From Straminergon stramineum (taxonomy: Eukaryota; Streptophyta; Bryopsida; Hypnales; Calliergonaceae): DNA of 64,000 nt. Location of the stretch: NCBI GenBank assembly GCA_963920665.1, contig OY987263.1, positions 18,587,430-18,651,429 on the forward strand. The letters run 5' to 3'. The notes beneath the pieces are model-generated. The model did no database searches. It was not told the DNA's origin and saw only the letters and a program-made list of their open reading frames with translations. Positions 49,273 to 60,404 of this stretch are shown here, in pieces. The position numbers were made by a program, and so were the translations under genes. The stretch's first letter is position 1. Each line of letters opens with the position of its first letter.

Positions 49273-50603
49273 TGTCATGGCCCTAGTAACACCTTATAGC
49301 TCCAACCAGACTTCAAGAGCCCTTCACAGTTTTCAGGGCTCACCACACTTCAATACCAATATTACTTAGGCCCAACTAACTAACATTGCACATGCCATGC
49401 ACTCATAGCATTAGTTCCCATTTCCAACTTACATTGCTTAGTCCCAATGCCTAAGACTTTTAGCATGCATTCCACTCGTGATACCTAGCATATCACTTGG
49501 TGACATGGGACGGAACTTCCATCTTATTGTGCTAGGACTCATGGTGGCACTACTCACTACAGTCCTAACCGCCCTTGGTTATCACTCCACTTCATACTAA
49601 GCCCATTGTGTACTTGCTATTTTCACACCAACACTAATCGAGACTCACAACTCAGGACACATTACCAAAAGTCTAGCAAAGAGTGGGACTCCAACCAACC
49701 AATGCCCCGGGACACACACACAAGTGTCCTAAGGAGCCTTGAAGCCGGTGGTGAAGTTACATCACCACCCATAAGTCACTAGGACTCACTAAGGCTCCAA
49801 AAGAAAGTGAGGAGGGAGACCAACCCCTCCTATAGTACTCTCTATAGTATTCGGTAGCCCCCCCTCTTGTGGGTCAAAGGGACTTGCCAAACCCCCTTGG
49901 GTTTTGGAAGACGACCCATTTCAAACCGAACTCCCCAAGTTCTACCTCCATTTGAACTTCCAAACTTCCAAACGGTGTCACTTTGTCATCAGGGCTCCAA
50001 ATCCCACATGCGAGCCCATTTTGGATATCTACGTGACAAGTAGATGCCGATGAACTTCTCACTTGTCCCATTTGGACAAGTTCTCACAAAGTTATGGCCC
50101 TCCAAAGATTCGGGTTCACTAGGAGTGGGTTCACTGGGAGTGGCGTCACGCCTTTGCCACAGCCCTTCTCTTGACCATAACTTTTGACTCATGGCTTAGA
50201 ACCTCACAATGCTTGGCATTATAGGGTCCTTGTCTTTGTAGCTTTCCAATGATATGCTACATGCCATGCTTTGTTGAGTGATTCTTTAGGAACCCCTAAC
50301 ACCTAGCCTTTGAGTGTCCTAGCGCCACCGTGACACCCACAACTTTGAACGGCCATAACTTCTAGCCTACTAGTCCAAATCACGCGTTCTTTGGACTGTT
50401 AGAAGCGTATTATTAAGAGCTTTCCAAGAATGTATGACATGCCACTATGCCGTTCTTAACCAAGGCGCTATTGCGCCTTGTTTGCTCGGGAGTCTCTCAT
50501 TTCTCTCTTCTTAGTCAATTGCAAGGTTTGGGAAGTCACCCCCAAAGTCCCCCCTTTGCTCACTAAGGCACTACAGGCACCCCAAGGAGATAGGGGCGTG
50601 ACA
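49273..50603 (-). mobile_element. Solo LTR of an LTR retrotransposon
   Basis: 1331 bases. On the minus strand it begins TGTCACGCCCCTATCTCC and ends GGGCCATGACA, so it has the short TGTCA/TGACA ends usual for LTRs. It is flanked by ATCAT (49268-49272) and ATCAC (50604-50608), a five-base target duplication with one mismatch. It is G+C-richer than its surroundings. No polypurine tract, primer site or internal domain adjoins it, so this is a solo LTR left by recombination. Confidence 0.78.
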
Positions 50604-50985
50604 ATCACATAAGTCAAGTAGTCGTTGTTTAATGAGTTGGGGCGAACACTTTTTCCTTCTAATGAATGCTCTAGAATGTTCTTCCATATTTATTTATATG
50701 TTTTTGACCCTAAACCAAAAACCATTAACAAAGATAGTTACAAATTCACTAGCTACATTGAATTATCCTATTAGTGAGTAAACAAAATAAATCTCACTAT
50801 AAAATTCATATCATTATTCCCCCCCAAAAAAATTTTAAATGATAAAAATCAATACAATTCAAAATTATTTCAAACTACAATAATGACAAGATTTTTAAAA
50901 ACAATGCAAATTTGATAATTTATTAGTGTCCAAGTCACTAATAGGATAAATCAATCTACTAAACTAATTGTTTACCTTACTATAA
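50604..50985. other. A+T-rich spacer
   Basis: Between the solo LTR and the second GAGGCAACCCATT element. Nothing recognisable. Confidence 0.3.
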
Positions 50986-51348
50986 GAGAGGCAACCCATT
51001 CTTGATCACCCTTCTATTCCGGTAGCGTAGGGTGGTCTATTTCCAATAACTTTTGAGATAGGTGATCATGAATGTTGCATTCTAATTGGGCTATAGGACT
51101 TTCAATTCCGCACCTAGCCTTTGGTCAGAAATATGATGACCTATATCACTAGTATGGAAAGAACAAAATTTTCAAGTGAACAATTCACAGTAATTTTGTT
51201 TTGAAAACAAAACAAAAAACAATGTAGAAAATTATGAAAACCTTCCAAACTCTATTTTTGCCCATGGAAAAATTTCCCCACTGAAGAAAGAAAGCCGCCC
51301 TGCAGATACGTGTCACTGCTTAAGTGGTCAGAAATGGGTTGCCTCCCT
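50986..51348 (-). mobile_element. TIR element, GAGGCAACCCATT family (copy 2)
   Basis: Inverted relative to the copy at 46557-47027 and about 110 bases shorter. Ends GAGAGGCAACCCATTCTTGA and, inverted, GGGAGGCAACCCATTTCTGA. The shared interior includes GACCTATATCACTAGTATGG and CCTTCCAAACTCTATTTTTG. Confidence 0.8.
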
Positions 51349-51684
51349 TACATAAGAATGCAATCTACAATAGCCAATCCCAAGTTAGAATTGAAGTTCA
51401 GTTCCCCTGCCGTGAGCCAGAGTTCGCAGTTCCCCCAGTGGGAAATCTCTCCCCCCAGTCGCCTTATCCTCGAAACAGTCCTTTACAGTTGGACGATCAT
51501 CGCAATTGCCACCTGCCGTTCTGTCTGGGAAGCATGCATGACACGTGTCATGCTGATGTAGTCTTTGTTGCGTTGGAAAGAGATCCACACTCATTCTGCT
51601 TCAGAGGCAAAACTTTCACGTGCGCTTGCCACCTTCACTTTCCGGTATCACTTTCCGGTATAAGTTAATTATGTACTTCTGGAG
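51349..51684. other. Balanced-composition spacer
   Basis: Open frames on both strands overlap, with no domain. Probably not coding. Confidence 0.25.
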
Positions 51685-52190
51685 CCAAAAGGGCTGACTA
51701 TCTCTTGCAGGACTTGCAGTAAGGGAGGTGCTCGAAAAGCGACCACTAACACTGAGGTACATTTTGCTTTCTTCAGTGTACCAGCAGTGTACATTTCAGG
51801 AGGTGGTTGCTTTTAGTGACCACTGCATTTCAACTGCAAGAATTTGTAATTAATGTCAAAAAGGTCCAAGAAAAATATGAAATGACTTGGGTTTGATGCC
51901 AATTCCATTTTTCTTCCAATATTTGTACTTCTCGAGCTTGAGTGATTGTGCAGTACAAAAGAGCTAACTATATCTTGCATGACTTTTAAGGTAGGGTACT
52001 TGAAAAGTGACCACAAACAAAGAGGTACATTTTGCTTTCTTCAATGTACCAACGATGAACATTTTAGGAGGTAGTCTCTTTTAGTGACCACTCAATTTCC
52101 ACCTCACAAATTCGTAAGTAATGCCATGAAGGTCCAAGAAATATGAAACGACTTGGATTTGATTGATGCCAATTTCATTTTCCTTCTTGT
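51685..52190 (+). repeat. Tandem duplication of a unit about 235 bases long
   Basis: Units at about 51685-51920 and 51956-52190 are direct repeats offset by about 271 bases. Shared blocks include GAGGTACATTTTGCTTTCTTC, CTTTTAGTGACCACT, AAGGTCCAAGAAA and TTGATGCCAATT. Divergence suggests an old duplication. Non-coding. Confidence 0.75.
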
Positions 52191-55100
52191 GAAAATTTAT
52201 TGAAAATTGTTTCAAGAAGTTTTAGCTTCTCCCAAAATACAATCAACTCTTAAAAGGTCACCTAAAGAATAGAGTCAATAGACTATTTTAGTTGCCTCTA
52301 GGTTTGGTGGCTCCACCCAAGGAGGTTCGGATTAGAAGTGGAGCGGGTTATGGTAGTTTGAATTATTCATCTTCTTGTCTTTTTTTCTTTCCACATAGGC
52401 CAAACACTTTTGAAAATGATCACATCACATCCAGAGAAGAAGAAATTTTTGACGTCATTTGGTACTGATCAAATGGAAAAACAATTTAAGAATATCTCTA
52501 CCTTTACTTGGGAAATATGCTTGACCTAGAATTGGAAGTGCATGGCTATAAAATTGTCTCCTACCACAAACACAACTAATGATCCATAAAACAAGCTTGA
52601 CCATTTCAAAGAATTTGATGTTCATGCCAACTTGCACTCCCTAGGCAATTCACTACTTAGTTTGATATCAAGGACCATAATATTGACATGTTGCTCAATG
52701 AACAATTCATGATCTTAAGGTGAACAATGATGGGAATGATTGCCAAAATCTCAAGGTGAATGGTGATGAATAGGGCATAGCCCTAGGCCAATCAAGTTTT
52801 AAAAAAATGAAGCCTAATAGACCACTTTGGGTGCTCCTCTTTCATCATGAAAAGTTGGCAATGCTTTAAGCTATGAGAAGTAACATACAATTTCATTTCA
52901 ATTCTCATTTATGTGAATTCAACTGCCAAAGATGGATGTGAGATCCTCACTTGAGGTTTTGCATTTGATCCTTGTAGCACCCTCTCAAATTTTCATATTT
53001 CTTGCCTCCCAAATATGAAGCCACTTTTAGTTGTTAATGGATTTATTTAAGTTACTATTGTTTTGACTCATGAGACCTAAGTTTTGAACAATATAGAGGG
53101 ACATACCATTACAAAGATTGTTGATACATAAGTTCTTAATTTCTAGATGTCTCTACATCCAAACAGTAGATGCACATTTGTAGCTTTCAAATATGCATGT
53201 TTTGTCTTTGAATTAATTGAGAGAAGTGAAACTTGAAAAGTTTAGTTTGTTTTTTCTCTTAATTCATGAAGGATTGAATGTTCATTCAAAGGGCAATTGG
53301 AATTCGGGTAGGTGATGATGAAGTCAAAAATGAAAAAATGTTTCTAAAACATTGACACAAGTTGGGAACATTCACCTCATTCTTAGGAAATTAAAAAAAA
53401 AATAGACGCCTGATTCAAAAATTATATTGTCCTCCTCAAATATGAACTATTTGAATAGTTTCAACATTCTTTTGTTGAATTCTCCATCTTATTTGAAAAT
53501 TGGCATGTATGAAACTCACATGATGTAGTATGCAATTTTCAAAAAAAGCCTTTTCTAATAAACATTAGATTCCATGAGGAGTCAAAACTCTACTAATCAA
53601 GTTGAATAAATTTAGAAAAAATTCTAACAACAAATACTATTCTCTAGAAGTTTGCACTCTTAAAGTTTTTGAATTTTTGTACATGTTTTAAATGTTTGGT
53701 TTAAAGTTTAATTAGTCGCATTTGAATTTTGAATAAATAAGTTCATTATTGCCCCCCCCGAAAAAAAATAAAAAATGACAACTGAATTTGTTGTTTATTT
53801 GACTCCTATGATTGTAGGGTGATTTTAATTAAGTTAGATCCCTAATTTTCTTTGGAGTTTTTGCTTGTGTGAACCTAATAAGATGTAGTAGTCAAAGGAG
53901 CAAAAGCTTAAAGCTTATTGACTACTAGTTTTGTGAAGGTTAGTGTAATTTTTTTGGCAATTTTCAACTTTTTGATGATATTGACAATGATGATTTTATT
54001 TTTTGGATTTGATAGTTCAATTAAGTGCGTTTTGAATTTTAGTCTTTGGACAAACAATGAAACAAATTGAACCTATAAATGCATCATATGACAATAAAAT
54101 ATAAATTGAATGCATTGCCCTAGTCAACAAATATTTCAAATGTAAGGGCATAAGACGTAACAATGGGCCATATTGCAACCTATATTGTCTCTACAATGGC
54201 TAATCAGCTAATGCAATTCTATGCTCTCAATTCCAAAAAAAATTCAAATATTGTATGAACCAATATCATTTGGATGTTTGTCAGATTGTTGACATTTTAA
54301 ATTATATAAAGGCCAATTTCCTTCAATTTTTGTGCACAACAATTTGAAATGATGTATACCAACATGCTAAGGCACAAAAAGTTTTTTCGGAGTTTTAAGA
54401 ATACATTGACAAAAGATAAAGTAATTCCAAATCATTGTGAACAAAACCAAGTTTTAGACATGCCTAATTTTAAAATTAATTTTCTTTCAAATACTATTAA
54501 TTTTTTCTTCAAACTTCCATGGTAATGTGTAGTATGTTGCACATTACAACTTTCATATATGCACTTTTGGACTTTGTCCATTGATGCTTACAGTATGATC
54601 GTCTGAATGAAAACATTTCAAATTTGTATTTAGTTTTGATTGTCATTATAGTAGTAAAAAACTCTAAAATGGTTGTTGGGGTGAAACATAATTATTGATA
54701 TCCAATCGAGTCACTTTAAAAATAATAAACTATTTTTGACAAATATGATTCAAGAGGTACCGAATGTGTATAATGATCTCATCTACCTTCAATATATGAA
54801 TTTGGGATCCTTAAAGGCCATATTCGTTTTATTGAGACCTTTTGCAGTCTCAATTTTATCCTCGACTCGAGGATAAACTGTTTTATCTCTTTACTGGTAT
54901 TTTTTTTATAAATAGATAACAACACCAACTTTTAGAATTTCATTATAGGATCACTATTTGTGCATTATTTATTTTTGGTTTTAATTCTTAATTTTTTAAA
55001 TGAATTTTTCAATAACTAGCATTTTGTCTCAAAATCTGTGAAAAGTCTCAATGTAATGAATATGTCCTTCTTATGAGGTTTAAAACAAAAGTTATGGCCA

Positions 55101-55354
55101 AAAAACAAGCCAAAAAGAATATTTTCATGTAACATGTGACAAGAAATAGTAAAATTGTTTCTTACAATTGCCTTGGCTTCCAATGATACATGTTTCAAAT
55201 TCTAATTATAAACCGTTCAAAGTTAGAAGTTTATTTGGAGGGGCAAATTCTAGAGTGTATTGAGGATGCCTTAAACATCATACTCCCCCAAATACCCGGT
55301 ACACTGAAAAAACAATTCTTCTCAATCATGTAAAAAAAGGCCTAAAAATTAATT
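52191..55354. other. A+T-rich spacer
   Basis: About 3 kb with no gene, no complete repeat and only short chance frames. Confidence 0.35.
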
Positions 55355-55990
55355 CTTAACCCCTAAAGTTCCTTGACTATGTTATCACCAAAAACCCTCA
55401 AAAACTGCCATTTCTAATACAAGTACCAAATTTTGGAAAAATATCATTTTTGGACACATGTAACCCTAGGATCTTGTAGTAGACTAGATTGAGAAGATGA
55501 GAAAAAAAATTCAAAAAATTCCACCGTGTAGATTGCAAGATATTAGCACTTGAAGTGACAAAAATCCTTTTTTGGGCCTTGCAAAATAATGGGCAGCTGC
55601 ACTTCACAAGGTCAAATTTGTATGAAAAAATGTCCAAAATGGTGGTGCTTCTTCAGATTCATTCTTCAATGCAAGTTGACTACATGCTTGAAAATTTTCA
55701 GGTCATTTGGAATTGTGCGACATATAGGAAAAAAATAGTAATAGAAAGATGTAGAGAATGATTCAAAATACTAAATTGTTAACAATTTATTAATGGAATT
55801 GAAAAATCCCAATGTTTGTAATGTTGTAATAAGCAATCTACATCTAATGTTTTCATTTTTTTCAAAAAATATTGAAAATTGAGTTAAATAAAAGACTTCA
55901 AAGTTCATTTTAGAGTAGAAAATCTATACTTGCCCACAAACTAAAACATCTCAAAACTTTTGACTCATTGATTAAAATGTAATGATTCAA
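55355..55990 (+). repeat. Dispersed repeat, family B (partial copy)
   Basis: Starts CTTAACCCCTAAAGTTCCTT, then CTCAAAAACTGCCATTTCTA and CCCTAGGATCTTGTAG, matching the first third of the family B copy at 31.3 kb. The remainder is too diverged to align by eye. Confidence 0.45.
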
Positions 55991-57015
55991 AGCTTTCTAT
56001 GTATATATAAATCTAGAAAACTAATTTCAAATTTTTATTTTTGAATAAATGATTTTTTCAGATCTGCCCAGATTGCCCAAGTTACGAAACAAACTACAGA
56101 TTAGGCCACAACTTCTGACTCATATTTCCAAATGCCCTGAAATTTAGTGCACATGAAAATTATTCCTTGTCCACACCTTCTCTTAAATTTTGGGCCCAAA
56201 ACATGAAAATCTCTAGTCACACATACCTGCCCCAAAAGTTATGTTGCCAAAAAACACACCTTGGTCCTTTAGGGGTTAAGTGACCAGATTCCTTGGTATG
56301 ATAACTTACTGGACCATGCCTGAACGACACATAAGATCAAGCCGGTTGCTCCTCCAAAACAAGTGACGACATGCAGATGACGTTGCAACGACAGGAAAAT
56401 TATTTTCTTACAAGCGGACCCGTCTGCTCAGAATATTTGCACAACATGCACGAAGCTTCTCCAACTTCAGAAGCGTCGGACATTTTAAAATTCCTTCTAC
56501 TTTTGATACCTGGCAATGAAACAGACTCTACAAAATTCATGTATCGCAAGCAGCACTTGCGCGCATACCAAGCACTTCTAACTTACATCAGATCCCTTCT
56601 GCAGAGAACCTCGCTCCATGGCATCTGTAGGAATTCACACATTTCATGTAATTATGAACAGCATATGATCTAGTCAGCAATTCAACTACCACCCCATATG
56701 AGCAAAATAAAAACTGAACAATTTCAGGCTTGACTTGTTGCAATTCCATTTTTGTAATTTCAGTAAAATGAAGAATTTTTGTGATTTCAGGCATGACAGC
56801 GTAATCTGCAAGCAAATTGGGGACAAGTATATAATTATGCTCAAGCACTTTGAAACTAATATAGTCAATGAACATGAATCCTCTGTGCCCAACCTAATCT
56901 ACAACATGAAGAATTTTGAGAACGTCTGCACCTTGAGGCTACAGAAGCAACCTAGAAATTTACAAAAATGGTTAACAACAAGGTAAAAAACGCCACCCTA
57001 ATTAAGATTAAAATA
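55991..57015. other. Spacer
   Basis: GTCCTTTAGGGGTTAAGTGACC near 56265 is a clear inverted repeat-end motif. Plus-strand frames at 56371-56673 and 56735-56986 show no domain. Confidence 0.3.
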
Positions 57016-57411
57016 CATTAGAGAAAGTTTGGACTCTCTAGAGGATTGCTAAGGAGAGCCGAAGAGGACCCTGGATTGCATTTATTTTGTCTGCTCAGAA
57101 ATTTTTCCCCTATTATCGCTCATTGGTGGTACATTCTCATTTGTTAGAGCATTTATTGAAAATATCAATACTTAAATATAGACTAGCTTCAAACTATCTG
57201 ACAGTTAAACTAAAGCATCGTGCAAGTACCCTCATCTAACGCACTCGAATAGAAAATGACGTTATACTCTTTGTCAGTCCCGATATTCACACAAGGTGAA
57301 TCTTTTTTCTGTTAGAGATTCTGCACTTTTAGTAGCTCACTAGGGCTCTTTCATATAGACTGGTTTGTCAAACTCTGGCAGCCCTCCGGAGAGTCCAAAC
57401 TTTCTCTAATG
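57016..57411 (+). mobile_element. MITE, ATTAGAGAAAG-TIR family (copy 2)
   Basis: 396 bases in the same orientation as the copy at 28459-28843, with ends CATTAGAGAAAGTTTGGACT and the inverted AGAGTCCAAACTTTCTCTAA. The central CCCGATATTCACACAAGGTG is identical to copy 1. Confidence 0.85.
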
Positions 57412-58179
57412 GCAACTTTGTGAACTCACTGCTACAATTACCTCCTGACCAATTCTCGCATTGATTTTGTGCTGCATGATCCCAACACCTCGAAAGGGAG
57501 TAGAGCTCAGGACTTCATAACAAACAAATTACGCTCACACATGTAGGTACCGTCTTCCCTCCAATCCAGTGCCCAAATCAAAGTTTTTGTTTGTGCAATG
57601 TAACTCGATGTGCACCACTATCAATCAAATAACAAGGACTCATCGTGATCATGTACTAATTTGCGGAAAGATGCATGATAATTCATTAATCTACCAAATA
57701 CATAAGTTCACTTGAAATGTCTAATTAGAATCCATAGGCCAGAATTTCTATTGCATGATTCCATTCTTTCGTAAGTACATGGCTACAAATTGGTAATTAC
57801 TACAAGTGATCGTAGAAATCAATCACATGATGTATGTAGATTTCCACATCATGCGGCATATATGAATTGGAATAACTAGCAATATTCTCCTACATTAGTG
57901 CTGCTGACTGAATTATAATTATTTCCAAAGAGAGGTTTCCATGTCGGTTTTTCGATCTCACTCGTTTCAATAAAAATTGGCACCCTGCTCATCTTCCAGC
58001 AAGATTTGTTGGAATGAAAAGCGCATGGCAGGGTTTCCACCAAATGGATCGTCACCCTCGATGGTCGATTGGTCGAGCCAGCACTGGAAGAGAAAAACAT
58101 TCATGAGTTGCAAGTTGCACTTGGGGCACAAGGAAATACTTGCCCATGAGACTATTGCATGCTACCACAGCATCACAAA
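57412..58179. other. Spacer with a coding-like minus-strand stretch
   Basis: Around 57930-58090 a minus-strand frame reads WLDQSTIEGDDPFGGNPAMR and continues FSFQQILLEDEQG before stops appear. The composition looks protein-like but I recognise no family. Confidence 0.2.
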
Positions 58180-58330
58180 CTTCAAATTCGTTAAATTGGC
58201 GATGTTCCACATACCTATAATTGTGACATTTATATTCACAAAGGTCTAATTTCAGACCACAAACCATGACATGTATAGATTTTGAACCGTGCCAAAGTAA
58301 TGGAATATCGCCAATTTAACGAAACTGACG
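58180..58330 (+). mobile_element. MITE, GGCG-TIR family (copy 7)
   Basis: About 150 bases, the closest relative of 15992-16162. Ends AAATTCGTTAAATTGGCGAT and, inverted, ATCGCCAATTTAACGAAACT, with ATTGTGACAT and CACAAAGGTCTAATTTCAGA inside. Confidence 0.8.
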
Positions 58331-58849
58331 TTCATAGTAGTTGAAATTGTTGGACTCACCAACCGATGAGTCATTGCTGGCTGCCGCAAGGTCAAAGCAT
58401 GTATCGTTGTCAGATTGCTCAACCAATGCGTCATTGCATGCATCGGCAGAGGGCAAAGAATAGGATTCGATCTGCCACAATCCTCTCTACCATTGCAAGA
58501 GTGTCAACAAACTTCGCATATACATTGGCGGTGGCATCTGAGACCACGTTGACCATGTATTTCGCAACATTCTGGTCCTCAGAAGTCGATCTCGTCCATC
58601 AAAGAAGCCTCAAAGAAATCTCAGAGCTCTGCATCTTCGTTCGTTCATAAGAACTGGAAGCCTCTCCGTCGACGAGGAGTGCACCAGATACTAGCCGGTC
58701 CCAACATCTAAGGAAAGGAGGTGCTAAGCTCGGAGGGATGCAAGAGGTAGCATACTAATGCAAGGTAGAGTTGCAGAAGAGCTCAAGTAGTATCCGGAGC
58801 CCTCGAGGTCCTTGTCTAGCGGAGAGGGAGGGAAGGGGAGTCCACTGAA
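58331..58849. other. Balanced spacer with an unassigned minus-strand frame
   Basis: A minus-strand frame includes ATANVYAKFVDTLAMVERIV followed by ADRILF, which looks coding-like. No family is recognised. It lies downstream of the CHS relic. Confidence 0.2.
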
Positions 58850-59801
58850 CTGGCAGTTAACTAACTGATACATTCCGATCGGAACATACAACCTAATGGC
58901 GAAGCGTTGCCCTTCGTCAGCTTCAGCGAGGCTTCCATCTGGTCCAGAATGGTCAGACCTCCACGATGCACGGCCCAGAACATCTCGTTCCACGCCGGAG
59001 ATCCCACGCACTTCCGTGCCCCGTTCCGTGCCTTCGTCATAAACTTCTCCATGTTCTCCGAGATCAGCCCAGGAACGTCTTTCATCAAGGGGAAGATCAA
59101 CCCGCCTCCGTCAAGTGCCTGACGATGGCGCCGTTGCACTCCGGCAAAAAAGTCTAACCCGCCCAGTGCACTTCGAACAGGGCTTTCTTCACCTGCGGTT
59201 TCGGGTCCGACCCGACCACGTACACGTCGGCACCATCTGTAGATCTGCAGGGAATTGAATTGTGTCCAAGCTAGGACATGTTCAAACGTCTTGGCTAGCC
59301 ACCTCCCCTACGGCCAAAATATTGGACGGAGGTTCACGAGTGAATGCTTTAATTTCTCGATCGCTACATCAGTGCGGTTGGACTCTGGCTTTTGTCCTTA
59401 TGCCTCTAATTAATTCAGATACATGTGATCGAATGGAATCGCAGTGAATATTTCAATACATAGCTGGGAACACAGTCTGCCTAGCCATGCCAGGGGTGGT
59501 GGAGCGTAGATATCAATTTTTGTGTGGGATGGCAGATATGGAAGATGGAGATGTAACGAATGGATTAGACGAAGACGAGGATTTATTCGAGATGGAGAAG
59601 TCCTTAACTTACAGATGCGCTTGAATTTGACCCTGAGGGCTTCCTTGTCGCTGCAATTGGTGATGTTGAAGAAGAAGTCCTCGTACTACTCTACAAAAAC
59701 TCCGCGTATGGGGTGGTCATGCCAATTCCTATAACGCACGCCGGCCCTTCAAGTCTAGACTGGCCCCTGGGCACCACCGCTACCTCGCCCCCTGATGCCA
59801 T
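58850..59801 (-). pseudogene. CHS: Chalcone synthase (type III polyketide synthase) pseudogene A
   Basis: Exon 1, 59801-59613, starts MASGGEVAVVPRG and gives GIGMTTPYAEFL, then FFFNITNCSDKEAL and KFKRI, ending at an intact donor (T/GTAAGT) where plant CHS genes have their conserved intron in a Cys codon. Homology resumes at 59237 with DGADVYVVGSDPKPQVKKAL, then FEVHWAG, KDVPGLISENMEKF, SPAWNEMFWAVH, ILDQMEASLKL, and fades near 58850. The half of exon 2 with the active-site Cys is missing. Lesions: TAG at 59691-59693 plus a one-base deletion, TAG at 59154-59156, a one-base loss before GLIFPLMKD, and a frame break after KLTKG. In IFPLMKDVPG the catalytic His is Pro. The intact enzyme makes naringenin chalcone from coumaroyl-CoA and malonyl-CoA. 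Clearly dead. Confidence 0.9.
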
Positions 59802-60170
59802 TTGATAACTGAAGCCTTGGATTCACACGAATCATGCACACACTACTTGTGAGCACCTCCGCACCTTGCACCCCGCTTTACTATAATTAAAAAGAATCAT
59901 CAACTGCGTGATCCTTGACTGGAGTGCTGCAGAGAGAAAGTTTCAGAGTGGTTCGAAAATTGTTGTGCGATGGATCGACTGATTGCTCGAGTACTGTGGG
60001 TGAAGTGAGGCTTTGGTTGTATGGCATTGGGGCTTGGCAATGCCCTTTGGAAAACGAGGTCATTGGAGAGACATCAATAGGTGAAGTATGTCAAATGCAA
60101 GCTTACTTTTCTGTGAATGGGCAGAGTGCAAGCAACAGAACTTTGTCTAAAGGGCCTGGGTCATATATCA
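59802..60170. other. 5' flank of CHS pseudogene A
   Basis: Former promoter side of pseudogene A. A plus-strand frame crosses it with no domain. Confidence 0.3.
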
Positions 60171-60404
60171 GGAAAGTAACCCCCCAATGAAACAATACTG
60201 TTCACAGTCCAGTATTGAAAGTATATTGTTAATGTACAAAAGTAGTACTATAACAATATAGTTTCAATGGAATGCACTGTTCCCACTAGAAACTATCTTG
60301 TTGCAGTACTAATGTTGTACTACAACAATACACTTTTAATACTGGACTGTGTAACCATTGAAACAGTATTGCAATAGTACTAAGATAGTTGGGGGGTTAG
60401 TTCC
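60171..60404 (-). mobile_element. Foldback MITE (copy 2)
   Basis: Inverted copy of 25079-25320. Ends GGAAAGTAACCCCCC and, inverted, GGAACTAACCCCCC. Inside, CACAGTCCAGTATTGAAAGT faces TTTTAATACTGGACTGTGTA. It lies in the divergent interval between the two CHS pseudogenes. Confidence 0.75.
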
